In this document: positions 42,941 to 52,511 of the stretch, in pieces
How the letters are laid out: every line of letters starts with the position of its first letter
Numbering within the stretch: the stretch's first letter is position 1
Source: Bacteroidota bacterium
GTDB lineage: Bacteria > Bacteroidota > Bacteroidia > Bacteroidales > JAAUTT01
NCBI GenBank assembly: GCA_021779665.1
Contig: JAJYAG010000020.1
Span: 1 to 59,719 of the forward strand
Length of the DNA: 59,719 bases
Direction: 5' to 3'
Position numbers and translations under genes: made by a program
Notes under the pieces: model-generated
What the model saw: the letters and a program-made list of their open reading frames with translations, nothing else
Databases searched by the model: none
What the model was told of the DNA's origin: nothing

Positions 42941-45322
42941 TCACTCATACCTCAAACTCTCCACCGGGTTCTTGGTTGCTGCCCGCCAGCTTTGCCAGCT
43001 TACTGTAAGCAAGGCAATAACCAGCGCAATAGCGCCGGAAGCAGCGAACACCCACCAGCTTAAATCTGTTTTATAGGCAAAATGCTCCAGCCATTTGTGC
43101 ATAGCAAACCAGGAAACAGGGCATGCAATAAGGAAAGCGATTCCAACCCATTTTAGAAAATCCCTGTTAAGCAGGGTCATCACCTGGAAAGAGCGGGCAC
43201 CATTTACTTTACGGATGCCTATTTCCTTTGTGCGTTGCTGGGTCTCGTAGGCAGCAACAGTAAATATGCCTGTAGTTGTAATAAATAAGGCAATGATGGT
43301 GAAGATGAGGTAAATCTGACTGAGTCGCTTTTCCTTCCGGCTCAGGGTTTCAACTTCCTCTTTGAGGAAATTGTAGCTGAACTCTTCTCCCGGATTAACT
43401 TTTTTGAATAATGCCGATACTGCCTGCAGTCCACTTTCAAGCGAACTCTCTTTGAATCTGATAAGAAAACTCATTCTGATATCCTCAAAATAAACCATAA
43501 ACATGGGTTGAGGTTTGCTGGAAAGATGCTGATAATTAAAATCTTTCACCACACCAATAATTTCATATCCAACACTGTCTTCATTACTCCTTTGAAGTCT
43601 GCTCTCATGAATATCTTTTATTCCCCAGTATTTTTTGGCAGCTTCGTTAATTACAATTTTATTCATGCCTGGGCGATCCACCTGAGCATCAAAAAAACGT
43701 CCTTCGGTTAATTGTAATCCCAGTACTTTCAGGTAACCAGGTTGAACGCCCAATCCTTTTTCGCTCAAATAATCCATGCCGCTGCCCATTAATTTCCAGG
43801 AACCCATTATAGGAGGGTTGATCGGCCCATCTCCCTGGGCAAAGGCTTCTATCGCAGGAATAGATGCCAGTTCGTTTCGTATATATTGATAGCTGTTCTG
43901 CTTTTCAGTTTCCATTCTCATTCTTTCCTCCTCATTTCCAGGGGAGTTTGGTTTATTCCGGTACATACTTACCCTGACAACATTTTCCGTATTAAATCCA
44001 AGATCTTTATGTAACATAAACGAAAGTTGCTTGAATATTACCAGTGTGGCCACTATGCAGGCTATGGTAAGCGTAAACTGAATAGTAACGATTGTTTTTT
44101 GGCTTGTAAGGAAATTTCCTGAAAATACCTCCTTATTCAGACTGTCTCTGATGGTGACTCCCGAAGTTATTATGGCAGGGTAAATCATGGCCAACGCAAA
44201 CAAAACCAATAAAATGATAAGGTTTAATGCTGTAATTGTCAGGGCCGATGGTGCCAGCGCAACCTTTGTAAATGCGTTAAAATGAGGAAGGATAACAACG
44301 TAGGCAAAAGTGACGATAAGAAACGACAAAAATATAAGCAATGCAATCTCGACTATTTTCTGAGCAATGAGTTCCCGCTTTTTGGTTCCAAGCGTTTTAT
44401 TCAGTCCGATATATTTAATACCATCGTTTATCTGAAGAACCTGAAAGCCGCTGAAATTAAAAACCGTTATTACAAAAACAATCAGCATAATAATGCTTAA
44501 AACATACACATCTTTCTTATTACCGAAATGCGAAAAGATGAACTGGAAAAGAAAATTTGGGGTTTCATAAAAATATATGTCATTGAAGGGCATCAGACCA
44601 AGTTTACTTCCTTTAAAATAGGAATCGCTCAGATTTTCGATTTTTTTCTCAAACTCTTTCCGGTTAAACTTTTCCCCGGCTAATAGAAAGTCAGCACCCG
44701 GTCTTTGGAAGGAACCAGAATAACCTGGGAGGATGATGTCAAAAGTAACAGAACTGTTGGAAGGCAATTTTTTTACAACTCCTTTTACAGTGAATGTTTT
44801 AGTCTCGTTGGTATTTACTTTAATTAACTGCCCGACAGGATCCTTATCGCCAAACATTTTACGGGCAAAATCTTCTGTAATAACAGCAGCAGTGGGGCTT
44901 GCAAGTATTGATGTTTTATCCCCGGTTAAAAGGTTAAAGTCGAAAATACTGAAAAAAGTGCTGTCGGTTATAAGGACTTCGGGCGAAAATGAAGATTGGT
45001 CCGTGGATACATTTATTGCCCCATTCGAAAACTTCTGGATTGTCGTCAGGCTTTTCAGTTCGGGATAGTCTTTGGGGTTGAAATTAATTGCATTTTTGGC
45101 AGAGAAGGGATCGAGCTGACTTTCAGGAGAAATCCTGATGGTCATCATATAAATGTCCTTTCTATGTTTATGGAAACCATTCATGGAGATTTCATTATAG
45201 ACATAGGAGAATAGAAGCGATATGCACAAAGCCCCCAGTGAAACCGTGATAATACCTCCGGCAAATAGCAACCAGCGCGCCTGAATTCTCCTGATAGCCA
45301 GTTTTAAAGAATATTTTATCAT
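42941..45322 (-). CDS. FtsX/MacB-type ABC transporter permease 3
   Basis: This 793-aa member has the same membrane plan. The first periplasmic domain holds DYPELKSLTTIQKFSNGAI and FARKMFGDKDPVGQLIKVN, the F.G.dPvGk motif of MacB_PCD domains. The coupling sequence RTKEIGIRKVNGARSFQVMT is intact. The C-terminus (WFAMHKWLEHFAYKTDLSWW to ATKNPVESLRYE) is close to those of permeases 2, 4 and 6 with several substitutions. It is 34 bp downstream of permease 4. No premature stop or frameshift is seen. Confidence 0.9.
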   Translation of the reverse strand: MIKYSLKLAIRRIQARWLLFAGGIITVSLGALCISLLFSYVYNEISMNGFHKHRKDIYMMTIRISPESQLDPFSAKNAINFNPKDYPELKSLTTIQKFSNGAINVSTDQSSFSPEVLITDSTFFSIFDFNLLTGDKTSILASPTAAVITEDFARKMFGDKDPVGQLIKVNTNETKTFTVKGVVKKLPSNSSVTFDIILPGYSGSFQRPGADFLLAGEKFNRKEFEKKIENLSDSYFKGSKLGLMPFNDIYFYETPNFLFQFIFSHFGNKKDVYVLSIIMLIVFVITVFNFSGFQVLQINDGIKYIGLNKTLGTKKRELIAQKIVEIALLIFLSFLIVTFAYVVILPHFNAFTKVALAPSALTITALNLIILLVLFALAMIYPAIITSGVTIRDSLNKEVFSGNFLTSQKTIVTIQFTLTIACIVATLVIFKQLSFMLHKDLGFNTENVVRVSMYRNKPNSPGNEEERMRMETEKQNSYQYIRNELASIPAIEAFAQGDGPINPPIMGSWKLMGSGMDYLSEKGLGVQPGYLKVLGLQLTEGRFFDAQVDRPGMNKIVINEAAKKYWGIKDIHESRLQRSNEDSVGYEIIGVVKDFNYQHLSSKPQPMFMVYFEDIRMSFLIRFKESSLESGLQAVSALFKKVNPGEEFSYNFLKEEVETLSRKEKRLSQIYLIFTIIALFITTTGIFTVAAYETQQRTKEIGIRKVNGARSFQVMTLLNRDFLKWVGIAFLIACPVSWFAMHKWLEHFAYKTDLSWWVFAASGAIALVIALLTVSWQSWRAATKNPVESLRYE

Positions 45323-45356
45323 AGGTTAGAAATTATTTCAAGGTCTTAGTTTATAT

Positions 45357-47741
45357 TTATTCGTAGCGGAGCGACTCCACCGGGTTCCTGGTTGCTGCCC
45401 GCCAGCTCTGCCAGCTTACTGTTACAAGAGCTATCAGCATTGCAATGCCTCCTGCAGCTGCAAATACCCACCAGCTTAATGAGGTTTTATAGGCAAAATT
45501 CTCGAGCCATTTGTGCATGGCATACCAGGCAATGGGGCAGGCGAGGAGGCATGATAGAATTACCCATTTCAGGAAGTTACCATTGAGCATTACAAGAATT
45601 TCGGACATGCGCGCCCCGTTTACCCTGCGTACACCAATCTCTTTGGTTCTCTTTTCGGCTATAAATGCTGCCAGACCAAAAAGTCCCAAACTGCTGATAA
45701 CTATAGCTATGAAAGTAAACAGTGACACCAGCTTGCCAATGCGTTCCTCTTCTTTAAATTTTTCATTATACTGATCGTCCACAAACGCATAGTCGAAGGG
45801 AGCAGCAGGTACTATTTTGTTTATTACATTTTCAATTTTGGGCAAAGCTTGTGACGCACTAACGGCAGGATTAATCCGGATATAAAGATGCTTCTGATCC
45901 TCTTCTGAGGGTATAAGTATGGTAGGAACGGCAGGATCGTAGGGAGAACCTTTTACCATATCCTTCACAACTCCAAGTATTGTGTAGCCTGGTTTGTCGT
46001 TGTACGATGGATTGGTCCTGTTGATAGTTTCTCCGATGGGCGATGGTAGTTCCATCATTTTCAGTGCCGATTCGTTAATAATAATGGTGGATAAATCGCT
46101 TTTCATTTCTCTTGAGAAGTCGCGACCCTGCAGGAATTGGAGTCCTATAGTCTTACAATATTCAGGAGATACTCTCACCACATTAAAAGATGGACTTTCT
46201 TCCTTCACCTTTTGATTTTTCCATGTGAAATCGGAGTTCCACCCTTTGGTAGTTGTTACAGGATAGTTGGATGCTGTTATTTCATAGATTACGCCGGTGT
46301 TTTTAAGTTCATCCCTCAAGGTGAGGAACTTGCCTTTGTAATCGGGAGTATTCATGTAAAGCGTTAACAGTCCTTGGGGTGTATATCCTACAGGTCGGTT
46401 TTTTGCATGCAGAATTTGTTTGTATATGATTAGAGAACCGATTATTAATGCAATGGAAATTGTAAATTGAAAAACAACGAGCAATTCTCGTGAAGAGATT
46501 CCAAGACGGGTTTTACTATGTTGTCCCGAAATAGCTTTTAAAGGCTTCAGTTTTGAAAGATAAAAAGCAGGGTAAATTCCGGCGAGCAGGTTTACGATAA
46601 ATAAAAAGGCTGTGGATATGGTCCAGAATTGCCAGCTATTCCAGGGAATTTGCAAATTCTTACCCGATATTTGATTAAACCAGCCGAGCGATAACATTAA
46701 AGTAGCGAGCGCAATTAAGTATGCAATCAGAATTGTCAACATCGACTCGTTTAAGAAATGACGTATAATCCACAAACGAGTTGAGCCAAAGGTCTTACGT
46801 ATTCCGATTTCCCGGGCATAAAAGTCGGATCGTGACGTACACAGGTTTACATAATTGATACAAGCCAGTATAAGGATGAGAAATCCAATCGCTATCAGTA
46901 TTTGCAGCATTTCAAAGCGACTGTTCGATACCTCGGCACCGTTCAGGAACGACGAATGCAGATGCCACCTGTTCATAGGATGCAGAAAAAGTTCGGTGTT
47001 TGTTTTTGGATCGTGTTGGCGCAGGGCATGCCTGATTGTTTGAGAGGTTTCCTGAAAGCTGGCTCCTGGTTTCAATTGAACCAGCAGATACATGTTAAAA
47101 TTATTCCACACGTTGAGGTTTGACCAGTCACCAAGGTACCGGTCCAGCGGGGCAAGATATTTTGCTTCGGCAAATTCGGTATTGGCTGGTAAATCCTTAA
47201 ACACACCGGTTACCATTAAATCATAAGTAGCATCCATCTTTACCATCTGTCCAACTGCTTCTGAATCGCCAAAAAGCTTGTGAGCAACCGATTCCGACAA
47301 AAAAATTGAGTTAATATCATTTAATCCGTTTTGAGTACCCGATACCATTTCCAGGCTGAGCATCCGGGGAGCATCGGGCTGCATAAAATAACCTTTCTCC
47401 ATGTGCTTTTTTTCGCCCGAACTTATGATACGCTCCTCCACTCTTCCCCGCACCAGGGCAATTCCCGAAAAATGGTTTTCGTATTGGTCTTTGAGTAGTG
47501 TTCCCATGCCGGTTGTAACAATATCGCTTGTATAAATATCCCCATGATTAACATTCTCGTTACGCATTACTTTGGCAATGGAACTATAGTTGGTATGATA
47601 ACGGTTAAAAGACAATTCATCGTGAACCCAAAGTCCAATCAGCAGGGTAACCGCAATACCAAGCATGAGACTTATAATTTTCACATAAATAAAACCTTTA
47701 TTGTTGATAAGGCCTCTGAAAAAGAGAACAAGTGTTTTCAT
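45357..47741 (-). CDS. FtsX/MacB-type ABC transporter permease 4
   Basis: This 794-aa member has the N-terminal helix near 18-38, the periplasmic motif KLFGDSEAVGQMVKMD, the first-half coupling sequence YAREIGIRKTFGST and the second-half sequence RTKEIGVRRVNGARMSEIL, all intact. Its last 56 residues differ from those of permease 6 at a single position, and the matching DNA shares a 32-base identical run (45415-45446 with 50224-50255), although the periplasmic domains have diverged widely. An 82-bp gap with a solo repeat arm separates it from permease 5. Confidence 0.91.
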   Translation of the reverse strand: MKTLVLFFRGLINNKGFIYVKIISLMLGIAVTLLIGLWVHDELSFNRYHTNYSSIAKVMRNENVNHGDIYTSDIVTTGMGTLLKDQYENHFSGIALVRGRVEERIISSGEKKHMEKGYFMQPDAPRMLSLEMVSGTQNGLNDINSIFLSESVAHKLFGDSEAVGQMVKMDATYDLMVTGVFKDLPANTEFAEAKYLAPLDRYLGDWSNLNVWNNFNMYLLVQLKPGASFQETSQTIRHALRQHDPKTNTELFLHPMNRWHLHSSFLNGAEVSNSRFEMLQILIAIGFLILILACINYVNLCTSRSDFYAREIGIRKTFGSTRLWIIRHFLNESMLTILIAYLIALATLMLSLGWFNQISGKNLQIPWNSWQFWTISTAFLFIVNLLAGIYPAFYLSKLKPLKAISGQHSKTRLGISSRELLVVFQFTISIALIIGSLIIYKQILHAKNRPVGYTPQGLLTLYMNTPDYKGKFLTLRDELKNTGVIYEITASNYPVTTTKGWNSDFTWKNQKVKEESPSFNVVRVSPEYCKTIGLQFLQGRDFSREMKSDLSTIIINESALKMMELPSPIGETINRTNPSYNDKPGYTILGVVKDMVKGSPYDPAVPTILIPSEEDQKHLYIRINPAVSASQALPKIENVINKIVPAAPFDYAFVDDQYNEKFKEEERIGKLVSLFTFIAIVISSLGLFGLAAFIAEKRTKEIGVRRVNGARMSEILVMLNGNFLKWVILSCLLACPIAWYAMHKWLENFAYKTSLSWWVFAAAGGIAMLIALVTVSWQSWRAATRNPVESLRYE

Positions 47742-47793
47742 TTCTTCTCAGTTATGTAATAAAAATTGCAATCTATTTTAATCTAAGCTCCTA

Positions 47794-47821
47794 AGTCCCC
47801 CATTGGGGGATTTAGGGGGCC
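47794..47821. repeat. Solo arm of the MITE-like palindromic repeat
   Basis: A CCCCC/GGGGG hairpin followed by ATTTAGGGGGCC matches the right arm of the element at 37798-37926 (37901-37926), with one base deleted from the AATT centre. It sits immediately downstream of the permease 5 stop codon, as the full element sits immediately downstream of permease 1. Confidence 0.7.
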
Positions 47822-47823
47822 TA

Positions 47824-50142
47824 TCACTCATACCTCAAACTCTCCACCGGGTTTCGCGTTGCTGCCCGCCAGCTTTGCCATACAACCGTAAACAACATGA
47901 GCATCAGGGCAAGCATGCCGCCTTGCATAAATAAAATGGCATCCAGTTTAATATGCTTTGGAAACATCGAAAGATATACCCGGGAAATGACGATGGTTAT
48001 TGGCGACGCCACAATAATTGCTATCAGAACCTGGGTAAGCAGACCCTTTGACAATTGGTTTATAATCCTGAATGAAGAAGCGCCACATACTTTTCGTATT
48101 CCAATTTCTTTCCTGTGCCTTTCGGCAATGAACACCGAGAGCCCAAACAGCCCGAAAAGCGCTGTAATTATGGAAATGATAAAGAATGTATTTACAAGGT
48201 ACTGCGCCGAATAATACGATTTAGCCATTTCTTCTCCATAATCGAGGTGGTATTTAAGTTCTACGGGATAATCCGGATTTATCTTTTGCAGGGTCGCGTT
48301 TATATAGTTAAATGCCTGTTCGCGTTTTGACGGATCTATTCTGAATAAAAGATTTGTATTCTGCTCTTTACTGGGCAGGATCAATTGCGGCATTTCTGTA
48401 AAGATGGGCGGCAAAGCCATGTACGAATCCACAACCCCAATAATACGGCACTGCTTGTTTTCGGCTAACATTATACGCCCCACCGGATCGGCATATCCAA
48501 GTACCTCCGCTGTTTTCCTGTTTATAACAATGGCATTCTCAGAATCGGAACTATAGTCCTTCGAGAAAAAGCGGCCTTCCAGCATTTTAATCTGATAAAC
48601 CTCCAGGTAATCCACATCGGCATACAAACGATTAGCAGGAAGCTTATTATCCTTCTCTTTCCAATCGGTCGAAACGCTAAAACCCATCATTGGTAAAGCA
48701 CTAGCCCACGATACCCCAAGGATGGATGGCTCTTTCTGCATTTCGGCTTTTACTTTGTTTAAATCGCCCCAGGCATATCCCGTTGTGCAAATAACATTTT
48801 CGGGATTACAACCCAGAACATTCTCATCAGTCAGATACCTGTTTTGCTTGTTAAGCACCATCATTATCTGAATGAATATTACAGCAATTATGAACTGGAG
48901 GGTAGTGAGCGTCCAGAGCGACCTGTTTTTGCCTAACGACAGTGTATTGGAATTTCTGAAATAATCGATAGATCGGGATGACGAAATTTTTATTGCGGGA
49001 TAAACGCCCGAAAGCAATACGGTTGCAGTAAACAATCCCAGAATAATAAATGCCAGTTCCCAACTAAAAGCCAGAGAGATATGGGTATCCATAATCGCAT
49101 TAAAATCGGGAAGAACCATATAAAGCACCATCAGAGCCAGGATAAAACTCAGGGCAGTTGAGAATGCTGTGTCGCAGATGAGTTGTTTAAATATTCCAAA
49201 ACGCCGGGCGCCATTTACGATTCGGGCTCCTATTTCTTTATTTCGTGCCGAAAACAGAATATTTGTAAGGTTCACATAGTTGATACACGAAATCACCAGA
49301 ACCAGGATTCCGCCAATCAAGAATGCAAGCAACTTACCATAGTTATTAAAATAATCACCATTCAGGTGCATGTCTTTTATAGGCAATAAAAAAGGATAAG
49401 CATCGATTACGGTTACAGGTAGTTTAAAATCCGCTGCAATCTTCTTGTTAAGCGCTTTTATGTCTGTTCCGGGTTTAAGGAGAAGGGTATTCATGTAGGC
49501 GGTAGATTCATACTCTGTATATTTCCAATGAGAGAACCTTTTGGCAACTGTAAAAGGTACAATTATATCGCCCTGGACTTCGGTATTCGAAGGGAAATTC
49601 TTATAAACCCCGGTTACTGTAAAATTCACTTTTTGTCCATCCAGAATAAAAAGCATGGTTTTCCCAACAGGATCAGCTCCTGCAAAATATTTCCCTGCTG
49701 TTTTCTCGGATATTACTATGGATGCAGGATCGTACTTCAGTTGTCCTCCTGTAAAGGGGACAGTGTATATTTTGAAAAACGCCGAATCGGCAAAGAGAAC
49801 TTTTTTTTCGTTAAAAAGGTTATCGCCTACCCTCACGGTTGCGTCGTAAAGTCTGGAAATCGAATTCATTTCAATTTCGGGGAACATATTGCGCAGCGCG
49901 TCACCTTCGGGGCCCCAGGTGGTCTGAATCCATTTTATAGATCCAAAATCGCCGGAGATATAAACCCTGCATATCCGGTCGGCATTTTTGTGGCTGTTTT
50001 CGTAGGTCAGCTCATGATACGAATAGACAATAGCCAGCAATGCACAAGCCAGTCCCAATGTTAAACCAAGGATATTGATGGAAGAAACCAATCGGTTTTT
50101 CCTGAGGTTTCGCCAAGCCATAAGAAGGTTGATCTGTAGCAT
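47824..50142 (-). CDS. FtsX/MacB-type ABC transporter permease 5
   Basis: At 772 aa this is the shortest member. The first helix is near 21-42 (INILGLTLGLACALLAIVYS). The periplasmic motif KYFAGADPVGKTMLFI and both coupling sequences (KEIGARIVNGARRFGIFK and KEIGIRKVCGASSFRIIN) are intact. The C-terminal helices are unrelated in detail to the shared block of permeases 2, 3, 4 and 6, apart from the end VWQSWRAATRNPVESLRYE. It thus looks like an older lineage within the array. It lies 23 bp downstream of permease 6. Confidence 0.9.
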   Translation of the reverse strand: MLQINLLMAWRNLRKNRLVSSINILGLTLGLACALLAIVYSYHELTYENSHKNADRICRVYISGDFGSIKWIQTTWGPEGDALRNMFPEIEMNSISRLYDATVRVGDNLFNEKKVLFADSAFFKIYTVPFTGGQLKYDPASIVISEKTAGKYFAGADPVGKTMLFILDGQKVNFTVTGVYKNFPSNTEVQGDIIVPFTVAKRFSHWKYTEYESTAYMNTLLLKPGTDIKALNKKIAADFKLPVTVIDAYPFLLPIKDMHLNGDYFNNYGKLLAFLIGGILVLVISCINYVNLTNILFSARNKEIGARIVNGARRFGIFKQLICDTAFSTALSFILALMVLYMVLPDFNAIMDTHISLAFSWELAFIILGLFTATVLLSGVYPAIKISSSRSIDYFRNSNTLSLGKNRSLWTLTTLQFIIAVIFIQIMMVLNKQNRYLTDENVLGCNPENVICTTGYAWGDLNKVKAEMQKEPSILGVSWASALPMMGFSVSTDWKEKDNKLPANRLYADVDYLEVYQIKMLEGRFFSKDYSSDSENAIVINRKTAEVLGYADPVGRIMLAENKQCRIIGVVDSYMALPPIFTEMPQLILPSKEQNTNLLFRIDPSKREQAFNYINATLQKINPDYPVELKYHLDYGEEMAKSYYSAQYLVNTFFIISIITALFGLFGLSVFIAERHRKEIGIRKVCGASSFRIINQLSKGLLTQVLIAIIVASPITIVISRVYLSMFPKHIKLDAILFMQGGMLALMLMLFTVVWQSWRAATRNPVESLRYE

Positions 50143-50165
50143 GATTTGGGAGTTTTAAGGTTTAT

Positions 50166-52499
50166 TTATTCGTATCTGAGAGATTCCACCGGGTTTCGCG
50201 TAGCTGCTCGCCAACTTTGCCAACTTACTGTTACAAGAGCTATCAGCATTGCAATTCCTCCAGCAGCTGCAAAAACCCACCAGCTTAAATCCGTTTTATA
50301 GGCAAAATTCTCAAGCCATTTATGCATGGCGTACCAGGCAATAGGGCAGGCGAGGAGGAAGGCGATGGCTACCCATTTAATAAAATCGCGGTTGAGCATG
50401 GCCATGACTTCGGTGGTGCGGGCACCGTTAACTTTGCGGATGCCGATTTCTTTCACTCTGTTCAAGCATATTAGGAAAATATGACCCAGGATACCCATGC
50501 AGGTCAAAACAATGGCAATCAGGCAAAAGAATGTAACCGACCTGCTTAGCCGTTCTTCTTTTTCGTACATGGATTGGAACTGATCGTCGTAGAAAGAGAA
50601 AATAAAAGGTTCTCCCGGCGAAAGCTTTTTCCACATTCTTTTGAGCTGATCCATTTGCCCGCCAGTATTTCCTTCGGCCAGACTTACTGATAATACATTC
50701 GCATCGGGTGTTTGTGAGTAAACAATTGCTAAGGGTTCAATAAGGGAGTGTAATGATTCGAACATAAAATTTTTCACAACTCCAACCACCTCATAACCGC
50801 CCTCACTTATATCCAGTTTTTTACCATTAAAATCGCTCCATTGATATTGTTTCAAAGCTTCTTCGTTCAGCAAACAGGTCTTTTCCATATCGCCGGTCAG
50901 AAAATCACGACCATCGAGCAATTCTATGCCCATAGTTTTCAGATAATCACTGCCGGCTTTTATAAGGTTAATATCGAAGCTGGTCTTTCCTTCGCCAACT
51001 GCAAATCTCCAGTTAATCATGCCGGGACAGCCGTTACTGAGGGTGCTGCTTTTAACAAAAGGAAGATTATTTGTTTCCTGCAGTAAGGTTTGGGTGTTAG
51101 GGTACTTATAGGGAATGTCGATTCGTAACAGCTTTTCTTTATTAAACCCCAGATCGGTATGTTTCGCAAAATTTAATTGTTTGAAAATAACCATTACAGA
51201 AGTTATGAGGGCTATAGATACCGTAAGCTGGAAGATTAGCAATAACTGCCGGCTCAGTTGTTTCTGGTTTTTGTTTCCTCTGAATCCCGAAAGGAAGGAA
51301 GTAATGTTAAACCTGGAAAGTACATAAATGGGGGCAAGGCTGTTGATAAGAATTATAGCAACAACAACACCCAAAAACAGGGGGCCGGTAGAAAGCAGAT
51401 CATAAAACCCGAAATGGATTTCCTTTCCGAAAATGATTTTGGAATATGGAAGTGCAAGCGCGGTAACAATTGTGGCTATTATAAAAGAGAACAGCACACC
51501 TATTGAAACCTCCATAAAGATATATTGAACCAGATTTTTCCATTTTGCACCGTTTATTTTATTAATTCCAATCTCCTTCATTTTGGCAAATTGCATCGAA
51601 ACCGAGTAGTTTAAATAATTGATGCTGGACAGAATAAGAATAAGCAATGCAATCACGATGAAAATTTTCAGCATGAAGGGATTGCCTTTCGCATGACGAC
51701 TTTTTACTTTGAGTGTGGAAAGGTAAATATCGGAGAGGTTTTGTATGCCAATACTATCGATATCAAGCGAATGAGACCTGATGGTTTTATTAAGGTTGTT
51801 TAATAAGCTGTTGGGGTCGGCTCCATTCTTTAATTGAACAAAAATATTAGTGGGATTATATACCAAGCCTCCCGAATGTGTCCTGTTCATTCTAAACTTT
51901 TCGTTTTCGCTGTTCATTATAATGTCGGCTTTGAACGTTGAATTTGCAGGCAATTCGTTGATTATTGCAGTAACCGTTCCAAACATAAAATTGCTGATGT
52001 TGATTGGTTGTCCCAATGGATTCTCACCACCATATAATTTCTGCGCCAGTGATTTTGAAATTGCGACGGCTTCTTTCCTGTCGAAAGGTTTATCGACCAG
52101 CTTTTCAGTAACCTCCACTTTAAAAATGTCAAAGAAATTATTTGTCGTGGCAAGTATATGCTCAACCTGGGTGTCGGTATGCTTTTGTTCATTTTTGGCG
52201 ATCAGGGCAATCCCCGAACTATAATCAAGCGGACAAACATCCTCAACTTCCGCGAAGTTTTTTGCCAGCAGCGAAGTAAGATCATAATGGATGTTGGCCC
52301 TTACATTTTTGGCATCGTAAAGCCTGTAAATTTGCCTATGATTTTTAAAGCCATGGTTTACAGTTTTTTCCGAATGATAGAATAACCCAATCAGGATAAA
52401 GGCAGCAAAGCCTATGGCAAAACCTCCCATTATCAGAATGGTGTAAATCCTGTTTTTCAAAAGGTTCCGGAAGGCGAGTATCAGGTTGAAGCGTATCAT
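50166..52499 (-). CDS. FtsX/MacB-type ABC transporter permease 6 (ATPase-proximal)
   Basis: This 777-aa permease is the first after the ATPase gene, only 12 bp from it, so the two are almost certainly co-translated. The layout is as for the others: a helix at about 20-41, a periplasmic domain with KLYGGENPLGQPINIS, coupling sequences MKEIGINKINGAKWKNLV and VKEIGIRKVNGARTTEVM, and a C-terminal block nearly identical to that of permease 4. No adaptor protein or outer-membrane channel adjoins, unlike MacAB-TolC. Roles seen in the family include lipoprotein release, peptide or antibiotic export, and mechanotransmission across the envelope. Confidence 0.91.
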   Translation of the reverse strand: MIRFNLILAFRNLLKNRIYTILIMGGFAIGFAAFILIGLFYHSEKTVNHGFKNHRQIYRLYDAKNVRANIHYDLTSLLAKNFAEVEDVCPLDYSSGIALIAKNEQKHTDTQVEHILATTNNFFDIFKVEVTEKLVDKPFDRKEAVAISKSLAQKLYGGENPLGQPINISNFMFGTVTAIINELPANSTFKADIIMNSENEKFRMNRTHSGGLVYNPTNIFVQLKNGADPNSLLNNLNKTIRSHSLDIDSIGIQNLSDIYLSTLKVKSRHAKGNPFMLKIFIVIALLILILSSINYLNYSVSMQFAKMKEIGINKINGAKWKNLVQYIFMEVSIGVLFSFIIATIVTALALPYSKIIFGKEIHFGFYDLLSTGPLFLGVVVAIILINSLAPIYVLSRFNITSFLSGFRGNKNQKQLSRQLLLIFQLTVSIALITSVMVIFKQLNFAKHTDLGFNKEKLLRIDIPYKYPNTQTLLQETNNLPFVKSSTLSNGCPGMINWRFAVGEGKTSFDINLIKAGSDYLKTMGIELLDGRDFLTGDMEKTCLLNEEALKQYQWSDFNGKKLDISEGGYEVVGVVKNFMFESLHSLIEPLAIVYSQTPDANVLSVSLAEGNTGGQMDQLKRMWKKLSPGEPFIFSFYDDQFQSMYEKEERLSRSVTFFCLIAIVLTCMGILGHIFLICLNRVKEIGIRKVNGARTTEVMAMLNRDFIKWVAIAFLLACPIAWYAMHKWLENFAYKTDLSWWVFAAAGGIAMLIALVTVSWQSWRAATRNPVESLRYE

Positions 52500-52511
52500 T
52501 GTTGTAGCGGT

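Noticed and set aside
37798-47821. Repeats in the permease array as a CRISPR array or an insertion sequence
   Set aside because: Copies are 10 kb apart, have no regular spacers, and no cas or transposase gene is present. The repeated 3' gene ends are coding paralogy.
49528-50064. A 178-codon open frame antisense to permease 5
   Set aside because: Shadow of the permease coding strand; Cys/Gly/Arg-rich without domains, and the permease frame is intact.
37930-52499. One or more permeases being pseudogenes after duplication
   Set aside because: All six frames are intact over 772-807 codons with both periplasmic domains, all helices and the same NPVESLRYE end.
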